NCBI GenBank assembly: GCA_963697565.1
Contig: CAVOOM010000008.1
Coordinates: forward strand, 248,001 to 312,000
Reading direction: 5' to 3'
DNA: 64,000 nt
Origin: CAWFSE01 sp963697565
GTDB taxonomy: Bacteria; Actinomycetota; Actinomycetes; CAVWCF01
Shown here: positions 11,097 to 20,579 of the stretch, one piece after another
Numbering within the stretch: position 1 is the first letter of the stretch
Layout of the letters: each line of letters begins with the position of its first letter
Position numbers and translations under genes: made by a program
The notes under the pieces: generated by a model
Databases searched by the model: none
Told to the model about the DNA's origin: nothing
Seen by the model: the letters and a program-made list of their open reading frames with translations, nothing else

Positions 11097-11268
11097 GTCC
11101 TCCATCAGGTCGATGAGGGCCCAGAAGCGCACCTCGTCATCAGGGGTCGGGGGGGTCCGTTCGCTGGTCGCCGGCCCGGTGTCCTCAGGCCGATCCAGGT
11201 GCTGGAGCGTCGAGGTGTTCATGGGGCCACGCTAGGCCCGATCGGTGGGCCCGGGCATGTGGCGAAAG

Positions 11269-12688
11269 TCACATCTCCAGTGAGATGAAGTCGACCTTGT
11301 CGCGGACCCCGCAGTCGGGGCAGCACCAGGTGTCCGGGATCTGCGACCAGGGCGTTCCGGGTGCGAAGCCCTCGCGCTCGTCGCCGACCGACTCGACGTA
11401 GACATAGCCGCAGCCGGGGCAGCGGCCCCCGCGGGCCGGCCCTTCGGGCACGGTGCCGACGGAGGCCGCGGGATGGGCCGATCGCCGGGCGCGGCGAACG
11501 GGCGGGGCCGGGTATCGGGCCAGCAGCCTCGCGCGCTTGCGAGGGGAGAGGTTCGCCCGCGAGACGTCCCCTTGGTAGTGGGCCAGGACGCGCGGATCCA
11601 TGACCCTGCGCCACCACGCGGGCACCAGCGCGATCGAGGATCATCCCGGCGTAACCGGTCGGCAGCTGCGGGGCGTCCTCGTAGTCCCGCAGCGCCTGGT
11701 AGCGGCGCGTGGGGTTGGCGTGGTGGTCGCTGTGCCGCTGCAGGTGGTAGAGCAGCACATTGGTGGCGATGTTGTTGGCGTTCCAGCTGTGGGTGGGCTC
11801 CACCCGCTCGTACCGCTCCTTGCCGGGAGCCCCGACCCGCTGGCGGAGCATGCCGTAGTGCTCGAGGTAGTTGACGAGCTCGAGCAGCGTGAAGCCCAGC
11901 ACCGCCTGGAGCGCGAGGTACGGCAGGATCCCGACGCCAAGCCAGGCGACCAGGGCGGCCCACAGCGCGGCGGAGAGCAGCCACGCGTTGAGCACGTCGT
12001 TGTCGAGGCGGAACGGCCCCTGCTGCCGGCGCGCGTAGCGGCGCTTCTCCAGGCGCCAGGCGCTGCGCAGCGAGCCGAAGACCGTGCGGGGCCAGAACGC
12101 GTAGAAGCTCTCGCCCATGCGGCTGCTCGCCGGGTCCTCCGGCGTGGCCACCCGCACGTGGTGGCCGCGGTTGTGCTCGATGTAGAAGTGGCCGTAGCAG
12201 CTCGGGGCCAGCGCGATCTTGGCCATCCAGCGCTCGACGGGCTCGCGCTTGTGCCCGAGCTCGTGCGCGGTGTTGATGCCGATGCCGGAGAGGAAGCCCA
12301 TCGTCACCGCCAGGCCCACCTTGTCGGCGGTGGACAGGTCGCCGTTCGCGATCACCCAGAAGGCCGCGACCAGCCCGGCGTACTGCAGAGGCAGGAACAA
12401 GTAGGTGATCCAGCGGTAGTACCGGTCGGCCTCGAGCGCCGCGATCACCTCGTCGGGGGGGTTGGAGCGGTCGACTCCGACCAGCAGGTCCACCACCGGC
12501 ACGATCCCCAGGACCACGAGCGGCCCGATCCACAACCAGCCGCTCCAGCCGGTCCAGGCGTGGCCGCCGACCGCGACGAAGGCGAGCGCGGGCATCACGA
12601 GGCCGATCAGCCACAGGTAGCGCTTGCGGTCCCGCCACTCGGTGGTGGACGTCGGGGCAGGCCCGGTGCCGTCGGTCATGTTGGTCAT
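11269..12688 (-). CDS. alkB: alkane 1-monooxygenase (AlkB) fused to rubredoxin, one frame break
   Basis: Terminal hydroxylation of alkanes by a membrane di-iron enzyme, with its electron donor fused at the C-terminus. Hydrophobic helices surround the His motifs NTAHELGHK, EHNRGHH and LQRHSDHHAN, with the extra block NYLEHYG. The rubredoxin domain shows two CxxC pairs, RCPGCGYVYVE and WCCPDCGVRDK, and the typical GFAPGTPWSQIPD. A +1 frame change near 11634 separates the hydroxylase from the linker and rubredoxin; typical AlkB continues MILIALVPAWWRRVMDPRVL exactly across it. The ATG at 12688 is preceded by GGAGGG at good spacing. Fusions of this kind are known in actinobacteria. An unusual repeated TTGACAA-type operator lies directly upstream. 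Confidence 0.93.
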
Positions 12689-12720
12689 CAGTCGCCCTCC
12701 GCCGCGCCCGCCCCGCCTGC

Positions 12721-12775
12721 TTGACAAAAGGTAGCGGCCTTGTCAAGCGGTTGACAACAACGCATCCGCTGTCAA
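12721..12775. promoter_or_regulatory. four TTGACA/TGTCAA half-sites upstream of alkB
   Basis: Half-sites lie at 12721-12726 (TTGACA), 12740-12746 (TTGTCAA), 12751-12757 (TTGACAA) and 12770-12775 (TGTCAA). The central pair forms a perfect palindrome TTGTCAA-GCGG-TTGACAA, and the outer pairs form wider dyads (7 bp each, 14-base spacer for CTTGACA...TGTCAAG). It fills most of the gap between alkB and the upstream oxidoreductase gene, so a repressor or activator of alkB probably binds here. TTGACA is also the -35 consensus, so one or more half-sites may double as promoter elements. No regulator gene is adjacent. Confidence 0.65.
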
Positions 12776-13605
12776 GTGAGCGAAGGCGGGCCGGCGGCGA
12801 CGACGCGGCGCATCTCTTCGGGCGTCCCGCGGAACCAGCCGATCGTCTCGACCCACCAGGTGAGGCCGGCGTCGGCGTACTCGCGCAGGGGGGCGTACGC
12901 AGGTGTCGAGCCCTCGATGGCGACGTCCAGGGGCGGCAGCGCGGGGTCCCGGTGCGCACGGGCGTAGTCGACGGCCTCGGCGAGGACCTCGGGCGCCACG
13001 GTCTGCGGGACCGAGGTCCCCCGGAAGGTCGGGAAGACCCCCTCGAAGCGCGCGGCGCGGCGGAAGGCCGGGCGGGCGGGCCAGGTGCCGGCCACCCAGA
13101 TCGGGATCCGGGGCTGCTGCAGGGGGGTGGGCCGAAAGCCCGTCGTGGTGTGCGCGCGGTAGTGCTCCCCATCGTGCGCGACCGGCTCGCCGGTCCACAG
13201 CGCGGTGACCACCTCGAGGGCCTCGTCGAGCATCCGGCCCCGGGTCACCCGGTCGCCGGGGTCGCCGAAGGAGGCGAACTCCTCCTCGTCATGCGAGCCG
13301 AGCCCAACTCCGACGATCAGCCGACCTCTGGAGAGCCGGTCGAGCGCCACCGTCTCGCGGGCGACCTTGGCCGGGCGGCGCCGAGCCAGCGGGGTGACCA
13401 TCGCGCCGAGGCGCACCCGCTCGGTGGCCAGCGCCATCGCGGCCAGCGCGATCTGCGGGTCGGTGGCCGGCTCGCCGTACCGGCTGAGGTGGTCCCAGCA
13501 GAAGACCCCGTCCCAGCCGGACCGCTCCGCGAGGCTGGCGAGTTCCGCCAGCACTCGGGGGTCGGCGTACTCGCCGAGATTGGGGATGCCCACGGCGAAG
13601 CGCAC
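12772..13605 (-). CDS. LLM-class (F420-type) oxidoreductase
   Basis: A luciferase-like TIM-barrel flavin/F420-dependent oxidoreductase; substrate unknown. The 277-residue protein starts FAVGIPNLGEYADPRVLAELA, has the family WDGVFCWDHL, LGAMVTPLARRRPAKVA and the strongly typical GRLIVGVGLGS, then PIWVAGTWPARPAFRRAARFEGVFP. The start is GTG. Its stop codon overlaps the last half-site of the alkB operator. It precedes alkB in the same direction, so co-transcription is possible, although the operator suggests alkB has its own promoter. The cofactor (F420 or FMN) is inferred from lineage rather than proven by sequence. Confidence 0.85.
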   Translation of the reverse strand: MRFAVGIPNLGEYADPRVLAELASLAERSGWDGVFCWDHLSRYGEPATDPQIALAAMALATERVRLGAMVTPLARRRPAKVARETVALDRLSRGRLIVGVGLGSHDEEEFASFGDPGDRVTRGRMLDEALEVVTALWTGEPVAHDGEHYRAHTTTGFRPTPLQQPRIPIWVAGTWPARPAFRRAARFEGVFPTFRGTSVPQTVAPEVLAEAVDYARAHRDPALPPLDVAIEGSTPAYAPLREYADAGLTWWVETIGWFRGTPEEMRRVVAAGPPSLT

Positions 13606-13646
13606 AGGGGCAGGCTAGACCCGCCTGGGGCGGCGCCGTTCGGCCA

Positions 13647-14471
13647 TCACACGCCCAGGCCGCCCTTGGCGACGGACTCGAACCATCGGTGCGGCAGCAC
13701 GCGCTTGGCCACCAACGCGACCCGGTCTCGCCTCGGCCCCACCGAGATGCGGCGGCGGGGCCGCGCGGCGTCGAGCTGCCCGGCGATGGCCTTGGCCGCG
13801 GCGGCGGGGTCAGCCCCTGCCTGCTCGTCGCGCTCCATAACCTCGATGGCGTGCGCGAGGGCCGCGGAGTACGGCCCGCTGGGCGCCGCGGCCAGGCGTC
13901 GGCCGGCGGTGAACTCGGTACGGAAGTTGCCCGGTTGGACCAGCGTCACCCCCACGTCGAACGGCGCCACCTCGTAGGCCAGGGCCTCGGCCCATCCCTC
14001 CAGAGCGAACTTGCTGGCGCTGTAGTACGCCTGGAAGGGGATGGCGACCTGCCCGCCGATGCTGCTCACCAGCACGATGCGCGCTCCTCGCGCTCGCAGG
14101 TGGGGAAGGGCTTCGGTGGTGACCCGGACGGCCCCCCAGAAGTTCGTCTCGAACTGGGCCCTGGCCTCGGCCAGCGTCGTTGTCTCGACGGGACCGGCCA
14201 ACCCCCAGCCGGCCGCCAGGACCAGCGCGTCGATGCCGCCGTGGTCGGCGACGATCCCCTGCACGCCGGCGCGGACCGATTCGTCGCTGTCGACGTCCAT
14301 CACCAACCCGCCCCATCCCTTCCCGGCGGTGCCTCTGCGGCTGGCGCCGACGACGGTCCACTCGTGCGCCGCGAGCAGGTCGGCGGTCGCCCGCCCCAAT
14401 CCGGCCGAGGCCCCTGTGATCAGGGCCACGGGGCGTGCGTCGCCCGCCGCTCGCCCCTGTCGCTGGTTCAT
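13647..14471 (-). CDS. short-chain dehydrogenase/reductase
   Basis: Classical SDR of about 274 residues. The NAD(P)-binding loop is TGASAGLGRATADLL near the N-terminus, followed by catalytic Ser in VLVSSIGGQ and the YxxxK motif YYSASKFALEGWAEAL. The C-terminus carries a hydrophobic/basic tail typical of lipid-acting SDRs. Arg at the end of beta-2 (GASRRGT) favours NADP(H). The start ATG at 14471 overlaps the stop of the S4-domain gene (ATGA), so the two are translationally coupled. The substrate cannot be read from the sequence. Confidence 0.87.
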   Translation of the reverse strand: MNQRQGRAAGDARPVALITGASAGLGRATADLLAAHEWTVVGASRRGTAGKGWGGLVMDVDSDESVRAGVQGIVADHGGIDALVLAAGWGLAGPVETTTLAEARAQFETNFWGAVRVTTEALPHLRARGARIVLVSSIGGQVAIPFQAYYSASKFALEGWAEALAYEVAPFDVGVTLVQPGNFRTEFTAGRRLAAAPSGPYSAALAHAIEVMERDEQAGADPAAAAKAIAGQLDAARPRRRISVGPRRDRVALVAKRVLPHRWFESVAKGGLGV

Positions 14472-14848
14472 GCGCGCCCGCGCAGGCGTTCGACCAGGCG
14501 CCGGTCCCGCTTCGTGGGCCGGCCCGAGCCGCGCTCGCGCACGACCGGGGCGGGCCGGTCCTCCTTGGGCGGGGGAGGGGGTGTCCGGTCCTCGTACTGC
14601 TGGGCCGCGACGGTGGCGCTTGCGCGCTTGTCGATCAGCCCGGTCACCACGACGATGCGCTCGCCGCCGGGGGTGTACGCCCGGACGGTGTCGCCCGGGC
14701 GGACCGGGTGCGACGGCTTCACCCCGGCGCCGTTGACCTTGACGTGCCCCGCCTTGCAGGCGGCGCTCGCCGCCGATCGCGTGCGGTAGAGCCGGATCGC
14801 CCAGGTCCACGCGTCCACCCGGACGCTCGTGGTCGGCTGCTGGGTCAT
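14468..14848 (-). CDS. S4-domain RNA-binding protein (Hsp15-like)
   Basis: A 126-residue protein whose N-terminal half is an S4 RNA-binding domain: VRVDAWTWAIRLYRTRSAASAACKAGHVKVNG and KPSHPVRPGDTVRAY follow the Hsp15/ribosome-associated heat-shock pattern. The C-terminal half is Pro- and Arg-rich (PPPPPKEDRPAP, RGSGRPTKRDRRLVERLRGR), likely nucleic-acid binding and unstructured. In the known family, Hsp15 binds dissociated 50S subunits carrying nascent chains. It is the first gene of a coupled pair with the SDR. Confidence 0.85.
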   Translation of the reverse strand: MTQQPTTSVRVDAWTWAIRLYRTRSAASAACKAGHVKVNGAGVKPSHPVRPGDTVRAYTPGGERIVVVTGLIDKRASATVAAQQYEDRTPPPPPKEDRPAPVVRERGSGRPTKRDRRLVERLRGRA

Positions 14849-14912
14849 CCCCGCAGGGTAGGCGCCAGCGGGTTCCCCCGCGCGGGTGACCTCGATCAAG
14901 TAGACATAGCCC

Positions 14913-16190
14913 ATGCAGAAGTCTCGGGGTAGGTCCATCGCTGCGGTCATCTGCGTCGTCTTGGCGGCGCTGCTGACCATTCCGGCCGCGCTCGCATTCT
15001 GGGGGCAGCGCACGCTCACCGACACCCAGCGCTATCTGGACACGGTCGGCCCGCTGGTCAACTCCCCGCAGGTGCAGGACGCCGTCGCGACCAAGGTGAC
15101 CAATGCGATCCAGCAGCAGGTCGACGTTGAGGAACTCATCAACGAGGCGTTCGCCGGCGTGATCACCGACCGGCCGCGGCTGCAGCTGCTGGTCGGGCCC
15201 ATCTCCGGCGCCGTCAACGGGCTGATCGAGCGCCAGGTCCGCGAGTTCGTGGCGTCGGACGCCTTCGCTGACATCTGGATCACCGTCAACACCAAGGCGC
15301 AGCAAGGGTTCGTGCGACTCCTTGAGGGGGAAGACGGGGGGGCGATCTCGCTGCAGGGCGATGAGGTCGTCCTCGATCTCTCCGAGGTCATCGACGTGGT
15401 CAAGGAGCGCCTGGTGGCGCGCGGTCTGACCGTCGTGGAGAACCTGCCCATCCCCGACATCGACAAGCAGATCGTGCTGCTCGAGGCGCCTGGCTTGAGG
15501 CAGGCGCGCACGATCTACGCGTTCGCCAACCCGGTTGCCAAGTGGCTCCTGCCCGTCGTGGCGGCTCTCTACTTCGCGGCGTTCCTGCTGTGGCGGCGGC
15601 GCCCGCCGATGGCCGTGGCCATCGGGATCCTGCTCGTGGCCAACATGCTGGTGCTGGCCTTGATGCTGTCGATCGGCCGGCAGCTGTTCGTCAACGAGCT
15701 GGCCGGGACGGTCTTCGGCCCGGCGAGCACGGTGTTCTACGACACGTTGCTGGCCTACCTCGAACGGGGCTGGCAGGTCTTCATCTGGATCGGGCTGTTC
15801 CTCGTGGCCGCCGGGTGGTTCGCCGGGGCGAACCGCTCCGGGACGGCCTTCCGCACAACGGTCGCCGGCGCGCTTGAGAACGCCGGTGCGGCCGTCGGTG
15901 ACGGACCGGTGGGCAACGCCGGACGGTGGGTCCGGGCCAACGCCGGTTGGGTGCGGGTGGCCGTCGGGGTGTTGGTCGTCCTCGTGCTGCTCTGGGGCAA
16001 CGACGTCTCGTTCGCGCGGCTCTTCTGGTCAACGCTGCTGCTGGTGGCGCTCCTTGCGATCGTGCAGGTGCTGGTCGGGGCCGGCGGCGGGACGGACTCC
16101 TCCGCCGTCGAGCCGGCGGCCGACGACGAGGCTCCCGCTGCCGAGGCTCAGCAGGTCGCCGTGGAGGCGGGCGGCCCGCCCGCGGAGTAG
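14913..16190 (+). CDS. actinobacterial integral membrane protein of unknown function
   Basis: A 425-residue protein with an N-terminal membrane anchor (about 8-30), a long extracytoplasmic domain (about 31-200) beginning with TDTQRYLDTVGPLVNSPQVQDAVATKVT, and a C-terminal half with about five membrane segments (WLLPVVAALYFAAFLLW, AVAIGILLVANMLVLALML, VFIWIGLFLVAAGW, VAVGVLVVLVLLW, LLLVALLAIVQVLVGA). It ends in an acidic Ala/Glu tail. The YLDTVGPLV block recurs in many actinobacterial membrane proteins without assigned function. It lies 6 bases upstream of the WS/DGAT gene, so the pair may be co-transcribed. Confidence 0.75.
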   Translation: MQKSRGRSIAAVICVVLAALLTIPAALAFWGQRTLTDTQRYLDTVGPLVNSPQVQDAVATKVTNAIQQQVDVEELINEAFAGVITDRPRLQLLVGPISGAVNGLIERQVREFVASDAFADIWITVNTKAQQGFVRLLEGEDGGAISLQGDEVVLDLSEVIDVVKERLVARGLTVVENLPIPDIDKQIVLLEAPGLRQARTIYAFANPVAKWLLPVVAALYFAAFLLWRRRPPMAVAIGILLVANMLVLALMLSIGRQLFVNELAGTVFGPASTVFYDTLLAYLERGWQVFIWIGLFLVAAGWFAGANRSGTAFRTTVAGALENAGAAVGDGPVGNAGRWVRANAGWVRVAVGVLVVLVLLWGNDVSFARLFWSTLLLVALLAIVQVLVGAGGGTDSSAVEPAADDEAPAAEAQQVAVEAGGPPAE

Positions 16191-16196
16191 ATCGCC

Positions 16197-17641
16197 ATGG
16201 ACAGGCAGCCGCGGCTGGCGGCGTTCGATGCGGTGATGTACGGCATCGAGGGCGATCCCGTTCTGCGCTCGGTGATCATCGCGCTGCTGGTTCTCGACCG
16301 CGAGCCCGACCGCGAGTTGGCGATCGACCGGATCGAGCGGATGACCCTGGCTGTGCCGAAGTTCCGCCAGCGGGTCTCCGGCAGCTCGTGGTCGCCGACC
16401 CCGCCGCGATGGGAGACCGACCCCAACTTCGATCTGTCGTACCACCTGCGGTGGCACCGGGCGCCCGTCGAGGACGGCACCCTGCGGCCGGCGCTGACCA
16501 CCGCCCGGCGGATGGCCGAGCAGGACTTCGACCGGGCGAGGCCGCTGTGGGAGCTGACGCTGGTCTCCGGGCTCCCCGAAGGCAAGGCCGCCGTGGTGCT
16601 GAAGATCCACCACGCGATCACCGACGGCATGGGCGCCCTTCAGCTCGCGGCCGCGCTCTTCGATCTGGAACGCTCGCCAGACCCGGTGGCCACCGCCGAA
16701 ACCGAAGGCGCCCAAGGCCGGGCAGCTCGACCCGCTCTCAAGGGTCTTCCAGGGCATCCAGTACGAGTCGAGCTCGCTGTTGCGGGGGGTGACGGCGGTG
16801 GCGACGGCGACGCCGGGCCTGGCGTACCGGGCGATCCGGCATCCCCAGGCGTCGGCCGGGGAGGCCCTGGGGTTCGCCGGCTCCACGACCCGGGTGCTCG
16901 CGCCGGCCTCCAAGCCGCTGAGCCCGATCATGACCGGCCGCTCGCTCTCGTCCCACCTGGACTATGTCGAGGTCGCCGTTCGCGGACCTGCGGGCGGCTG
17001 CCAAGAGCAAGGGGCCACCGTCAACGACGCCTACGTCACCATCGTCATGGGCGCCTTGGGCCGCTACCACGGCGAGCACGGGGTCGTCGTCGACAGCCTG
17101 CGGGTCAACATGCCCATCAACGTGCGCCCGGCCGGGGATGCGAGCGCCGGCGGCAACGCATGGGTGCCCGCGCGCTTCCCGGTGCCCGTCGGCGGGGCCG
17201 ACCCGGCTGTCAGATGCGACGGTCGGGCCGCTCCTGCGCCAGGCCCGCGACGAGCCGGCCCTCGCCCTGAGCCAGCCCGTCTACCAGGTGCTCGCCCGGC
17301 TGCCCCGGCCGGTGGCGACGGCACTGGCCGGCGGGCTGATGAAGGGCACCGACTTCGCGGCCACCAACGTGCCCGGCCCGCCCATCCCGGTCTACTTCGC
17401 CGGCGCCCAGGTGGAGCGGCTCATGCCGTTCGCCCCGAAGGGCGGGGCGGCGGTCAACTTCGCGCTGTTCACCTACGACGGCATCGCCCAGATCGCAGTC
17501 AACCTGGACCTCGCCGCGATCCCGGACCCCGAGGTGTTCATGGGCTGCCTGCGCGCGGCGTGTGATGACGTACTGGCGCTGGGCCGTACCCCCGCCGCCC
17601 CGAAACGCAAGGCCAGGAGGGCCCCGGCCCGTCGCGACTAG
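16197..17641 (+). CDS. WS/DGAT wax ester synthase/acyl-CoA:diacylglycerol acyltransferase, frame breaks
   Basis: Makes storage wax esters or triacylglycerols from acyl-CoA and a fatty alcohol or diacylglycerol at the membrane or lipid body. The acyltransferase motif HHAITDGMGALQL is intact at about residues 138-150, preceded by RPLWELTLVSGL. The C-terminal half has NDAYVTIVMGALGRYH, LRVNMPINVRP, and ATNVPGPPIPVYFAGA, all typical of the family. The frame changes by +1 near 16692, 16978 and 17205 and by -1 near 17012 in a run of five G or more. The joined length (about 480) matches the family. The stop TAG forms CTAG with the stop of the converging aldolase gene. Confidence 0.88.
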
Positions 17642-18525
17642 GCCATCGAGGCCGCGTAGATGCTCGCGATCGACGCGTCGAGGGCGGCGTCGAACTCGGC
17701 TTGGGTCTGCTGGGCGGTGAGCCCCTCGGTGAGGGCCCGGGAGAAGCTCGCGACCACGCCCTGGTTGCGCGCCAGCCGGGCGTTGGCGTCCGCCCGCGTG
17801 TAGCCGCCGGACAGGGCCACGACGCGCAGCACGCGCGGGTGGTCCACCAGCTCGGAGTAGAAGCCGTCGCGCTCCGGCAGGGTGAGCTTCAGCATGATGT
17901 GCTGGTCGGCGGAGAGGCGCTCGACCTCGGCCAGCAGCGCCTCCTTGAGCAGGTCCTCGGCGGCCGCCTTCTCGGGGCTGTGGATGTCGATCTCGGGCTC
18001 GATGATCGGCACGAGGCCGGCGCCGAGGATCTGGCGGCCCACCTCGAACTGCTGGCCTACGACGGCCTCGACCCCGGCCGGGTTGGCCAGCTTGATCACC
18101 GAGCGCATCTTGGTGCCGAACAGGCCATGGGCGATCGCCCGCGCCAGCAGGTTGTCGAGGTCGGGGATCGGCTGCATCACCTGGGCGCCATCGGCCTCGT
18201 CAGCGAGGCCCTTGTCGACCTTGAGGAACGCAACGATCGCCTTGTCCTGCCAGAGGTACTCCGCTGAGCCCTTGCCCTCGATCTGCCGGTCCATCGTCCG
18301 CTCGAAGAGGATCGCCCCCAGGATGCGTTCACCGGTGAAGACCGGGCTGGTGATGATCCGCGTGCGCATGGCGTGGATGAGTTCGTACATCTCCGCCTCG
18401 CCGGAGTAGGCGGTCTCGTCGAGGCCGTACAGCCGCAGCGCCTTCGGGGTGCTGCCGCCGCTCTGGTCGAGGGCCGCTATGAATCCCTTCCCGGCCTTCA
18501 CCTTCTGGAACTGCTTGGTGTTCAC
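17638..18525 (-). CDS. fda: class I fructose-bisphosphate aldolase
   Basis: Reversible cleavage of fructose 1,6-bisphosphate by a Schiff-base mechanism without metal. The 295-residue protein opens with KVKAGKGFIAALDQSGGSTPKAL, has FLKVDKGLADE, the active-site region GTKMRSVIKLAN, LVPIIEPEIDI and the lysine-containing HIMLKLTLPER, and the phosphate-binding VVALSGGYTR. It starts with GTG preceded by GGGGAG. It ends sharing a CTAG with the WS/DGAT stop. The family assignment is strong. Confidence 0.93.
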   Translation of the reverse strand: MNTKQFQKVKAGKGFIAALDQSGGSTPKALRLYGLDETAYSGEAEMYELIHAMRTRIITSPVFTGERILGAILFERTMDRQIEGKGSAEYLWQDKAIVAFLKVDKGLADEADGAQVMQPIPDLDNLLARAIAHGLFGTKMRSVIKLANPAGVEAVVGQQFEVGRQILGAGLVPIIEPEIDIHSPEKAAAEDLLKEALLAEVERLSADQHIMLKLTLPERDGFYSELVDHPRVLRVVALSGGYTRADANARLARNQGVVASFSRALTEGLTAQQTQAEFDAALDASIASIYAASMA

Positions 18526-18612
18526 GGGGTGCTCCCCTCATGAGGGATGTGCTGCCGGCGCACCAGGTCGCCGCTTCCATTCTGCCCCGTTTCGGCGCCC
18601 GTGCGCCGTCGG

Positions 18613-19695
18613 TCAGCCGCGGTGGGGGTAGACCTCCAGCTCGGTGGCCTTGAGGCTCAGCCAGACCGCGCTGCCAGGTGCGAGCGCGAGTTCGGCCACT
18701 GCGGCGGGGGTCACATCGACGAGGGCAGACGGTCGGCCGGCCAGGTCGAGCCGGACCCGGTCGGCGAGCAGGGTCATGCCCGCGACGACGGCCGGCCAGG
18801 TGTTGCGGGCGCTGGTGCCCTCGGGGCGGTTCACGCTGACGACGATGGCCGACGGACGTACGGCCACCAGCACGTCGCCGTGCTGGTTCAGGTCGGGCGC
18901 GGTGAACGCCCCTCCGTGGGCGAGGGCGACCTGGGCGCCGTCGGCGGTCCCGGCGTACAGGTTCAGGCCCACCAACTTGGCCACGTAGTCGGTCGCCGGG
19001 CGGCGCGCTACTTCCGCGGGTGCGCCATCCTGGGCGATCCGGCCGTCCTCGAGCACGAGCAGCCGGTCGGCCAGCACCAGGGCATCTAGCGGGTCGTGGG
19101 TGACGAGCAGCACTGGGCCGGCGAAGTCGGCCAGGTGCCGCTTCAGCTCGGCTTGCACGTCCAGCCGGGTGCGGGCGTCCAACGCAGCGAGCGGCTCGTC
19201 CAGCAGCAGCAGGGTGGGCCGGGCCGCCAGGGCGCGCGCGAGGGCGACCCGCTGGGCCTGGCCGCCGGACAGGTCGGCCGGCTTGCGCCCGGCCAGTCCG
19301 GCCAGGTCGAGGCGGTCGAGCCACTGGCCGGCGTCGGCCGCGGCCTGGTGGCGCCGGACGCCGTGGGCGCGGGCCGAGAAGGCCACGTTGTCCCGAACGC
19401 TCAGGTGGGGAAACAGCCGGTAGTCCTGGAACACGAAGCCCACGGGGCGTTGGGCAGCCTCGACGAAGACCCCCTCGTCGGCGTCGTCGACCACCCGCCC
19501 ATCGAGGCTGATCCGGCCGGACGCCACCGGGATGAGGCCGGCCAGAGCGCTCAGCAGCGTCGACTTCCCGGCGCCGTTCGGCCCCAAGACGGCGAGCACC
19601 TCTCCGGGGCCGACGGCGAAGGACACAGCCAGGGTGAAGCCGTCGCGGCGCACCAGCGCGTCAACGGCGAGGCCGCCCGCGAGCGCAGGGGTCAC
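18613..19695 (-). CDS. modC: molybdate ABC transporter ATP-binding protein
   Basis: ATPase subunit of the molybdate importer, on the cytoplasmic face of the membrane. It has Walker A LGPNGAGKSTLL, Q-loop FQDYRLFPHLSVRDN, signature LSGGQAQRVALARAL, Walker B LLLLDEPLAALD and H-loop VTHD. The C-terminal part (from about residue 290) is a TOBE domain (RLDLAGRPSALVDVTPAAVAELALAPGSAVWLSLKATE), expected to bind molybdate. The GTG start at 19695 overlaps the modB stop as GTGA, so the genes are translationally coupled. Confidence 0.93.
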   Translation of the reverse strand: MTPALAGGLAVDALVRRDGFTLAVSFAVGPGEVLAVLGPNGAGKSTLLSALAGLIPVASGRISLDGRVVDDADEGVFVEAAQRPVGFVFQDYRLFPHLSVRDNVAFSARAHGVRRHQAAADAGQWLDRLDLAGLAGRKPADLSGGQAQRVALARALAARPTLLLLDEPLAALDARTRLDVQAELKRHLADFAGPVLLVTHDPLDALVLADRLLVLEDGRIAQDGAPAEVARRPATDYVAKLVGLNLYAGTADGAQVALAHGGAFTAPDLNQHGDVLVAVRPSAIVVSVNRPEGTSARNTWPAVVAGMTLLADRVRLDLAGRPSALVDVTPAAVAELALAPGSAVWLSLKATELEVYPHRG

Positions 19696-20579
19696 GCGGT
19701 CGCACCGCCACGCAGCCAGCGGTCGCGGAGGCCCACCAGGACGGCGACCGATGCGAGCAGCAGCACCAGGCTCAGCGCGATCGCCGCCTCCGGATCGGTC
19801 TCGAGGGCGTAGTACACGGCGATCGGCATGGTCTCGGTGCGTCCCGGGAAGGAGCCGGCAAAGGTGATTGTCGCGCCGAACTCGCCGAGCGCGCGCGCCC
19901 AGCACAGGACGGCCCCGGCGGCGAGGGAGGGCGCCACCAATGGGAGCGTGACACGGCGGAACACCGTCATGCGGGAGGCCCCGAGGGTGGCGGCGGCCTC
20001 TTCGAATCCTTGGTCGGCCGAGCGCAGCGCCCCCTCGACGGCGATCACCAGGAACGGCATCGCGACGAAGGTCTCGGCCATCACCACGGCAGCAGGGGAG
20101 AACGGGATGGTCACTCCGAACCACGCGTCGAGGTACTGGCCGATGAAGCCGTTACGGCCGAAGGCCAGCAGCAGGGCGACTCCTCCCACCACGGGGGGCA
20201 GGACCAGGGGAAGGGTCACCAGGGCGCGGACGAGGCGCAATCCGGGGAAGGCCGTCCGCGCGAGCAGCCACGCAAGCGGCACCCCGATGGCCACCGCGAT
20301 CAGGGTCGCGGACGCCGACGTCCACAAGGACAGCCGGAGCGCCTGGGCGACCGCGGGTTCGCTCAGGATCGACATGAGCCGACCCCACGGGGCCCGGGCG
20401 ACGAGCCCGGCCAGAGGCAGCACGAGGAACGCCACCGCCACCAGGGCAGGCACCAGCAGCGGGGCCGGGGTCGACCGGGGCCCGCCCCCCTCAGCCAGGC
20501 GTCGCTCGCGTTCGCGGCTGCTGATCCGCGGCGTGGACCGCTGGTCGGGCGTGGTCAGCGGCTGAGCGGAGCCGGTCAC
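19692..20579 (-). CDS. modB: molybdate ABC transporter permease
   Basis: Membrane subunit of the molybdate importer. After a charged N-terminus of about 45 residues come five to six membrane helices and the family-typical LTLPLVLPPVVGGVALLLAFGRNG, the EAA loop EEAAATLGASRMTVFRRVTLPL, and CWARALGEFGATITFAGSFPGRTETMP, which is characteristic of ModB. GTG start, overlapping the modA stop by GTGA. Confidence 0.93.
   Translation of the reverse strand: MTGSAQPLTTPDQRSTPRISSRERERRLAEGGGPRSTPAPLLVPALVAVAFLVLPLAGLVARAPWGRLMSILSEPAVAQALRLSLWTSASATLIAVAIGVPLAWLLARTAFPGLRLVRALVTLPLVLPPVVGGVALLLAFGRNGFIGQYLDAWFGVTIPFSPAAVVMAETFVAMPFLVIAVEGALRSADQGFEEAAATLGASRMTVFRRVTLPLVAPSLAAGAVLCWARALGEFGATITFAGSFPGRTETMPIAVYYALETDPEAAIALSLVLLLASVAVLVGLRDRWLRGGATA

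Noticed and set aside
11080..11222. Possible 47-residue minus-strand gene (MNTSTLQHLD... EVRFWALIDLMEDTL) before alkB
   Set aside because: The frame breaks at a 7-C tract and the 3' end overlaps a strong terminator hairpin; a conserved small protein is possible but unsupported.
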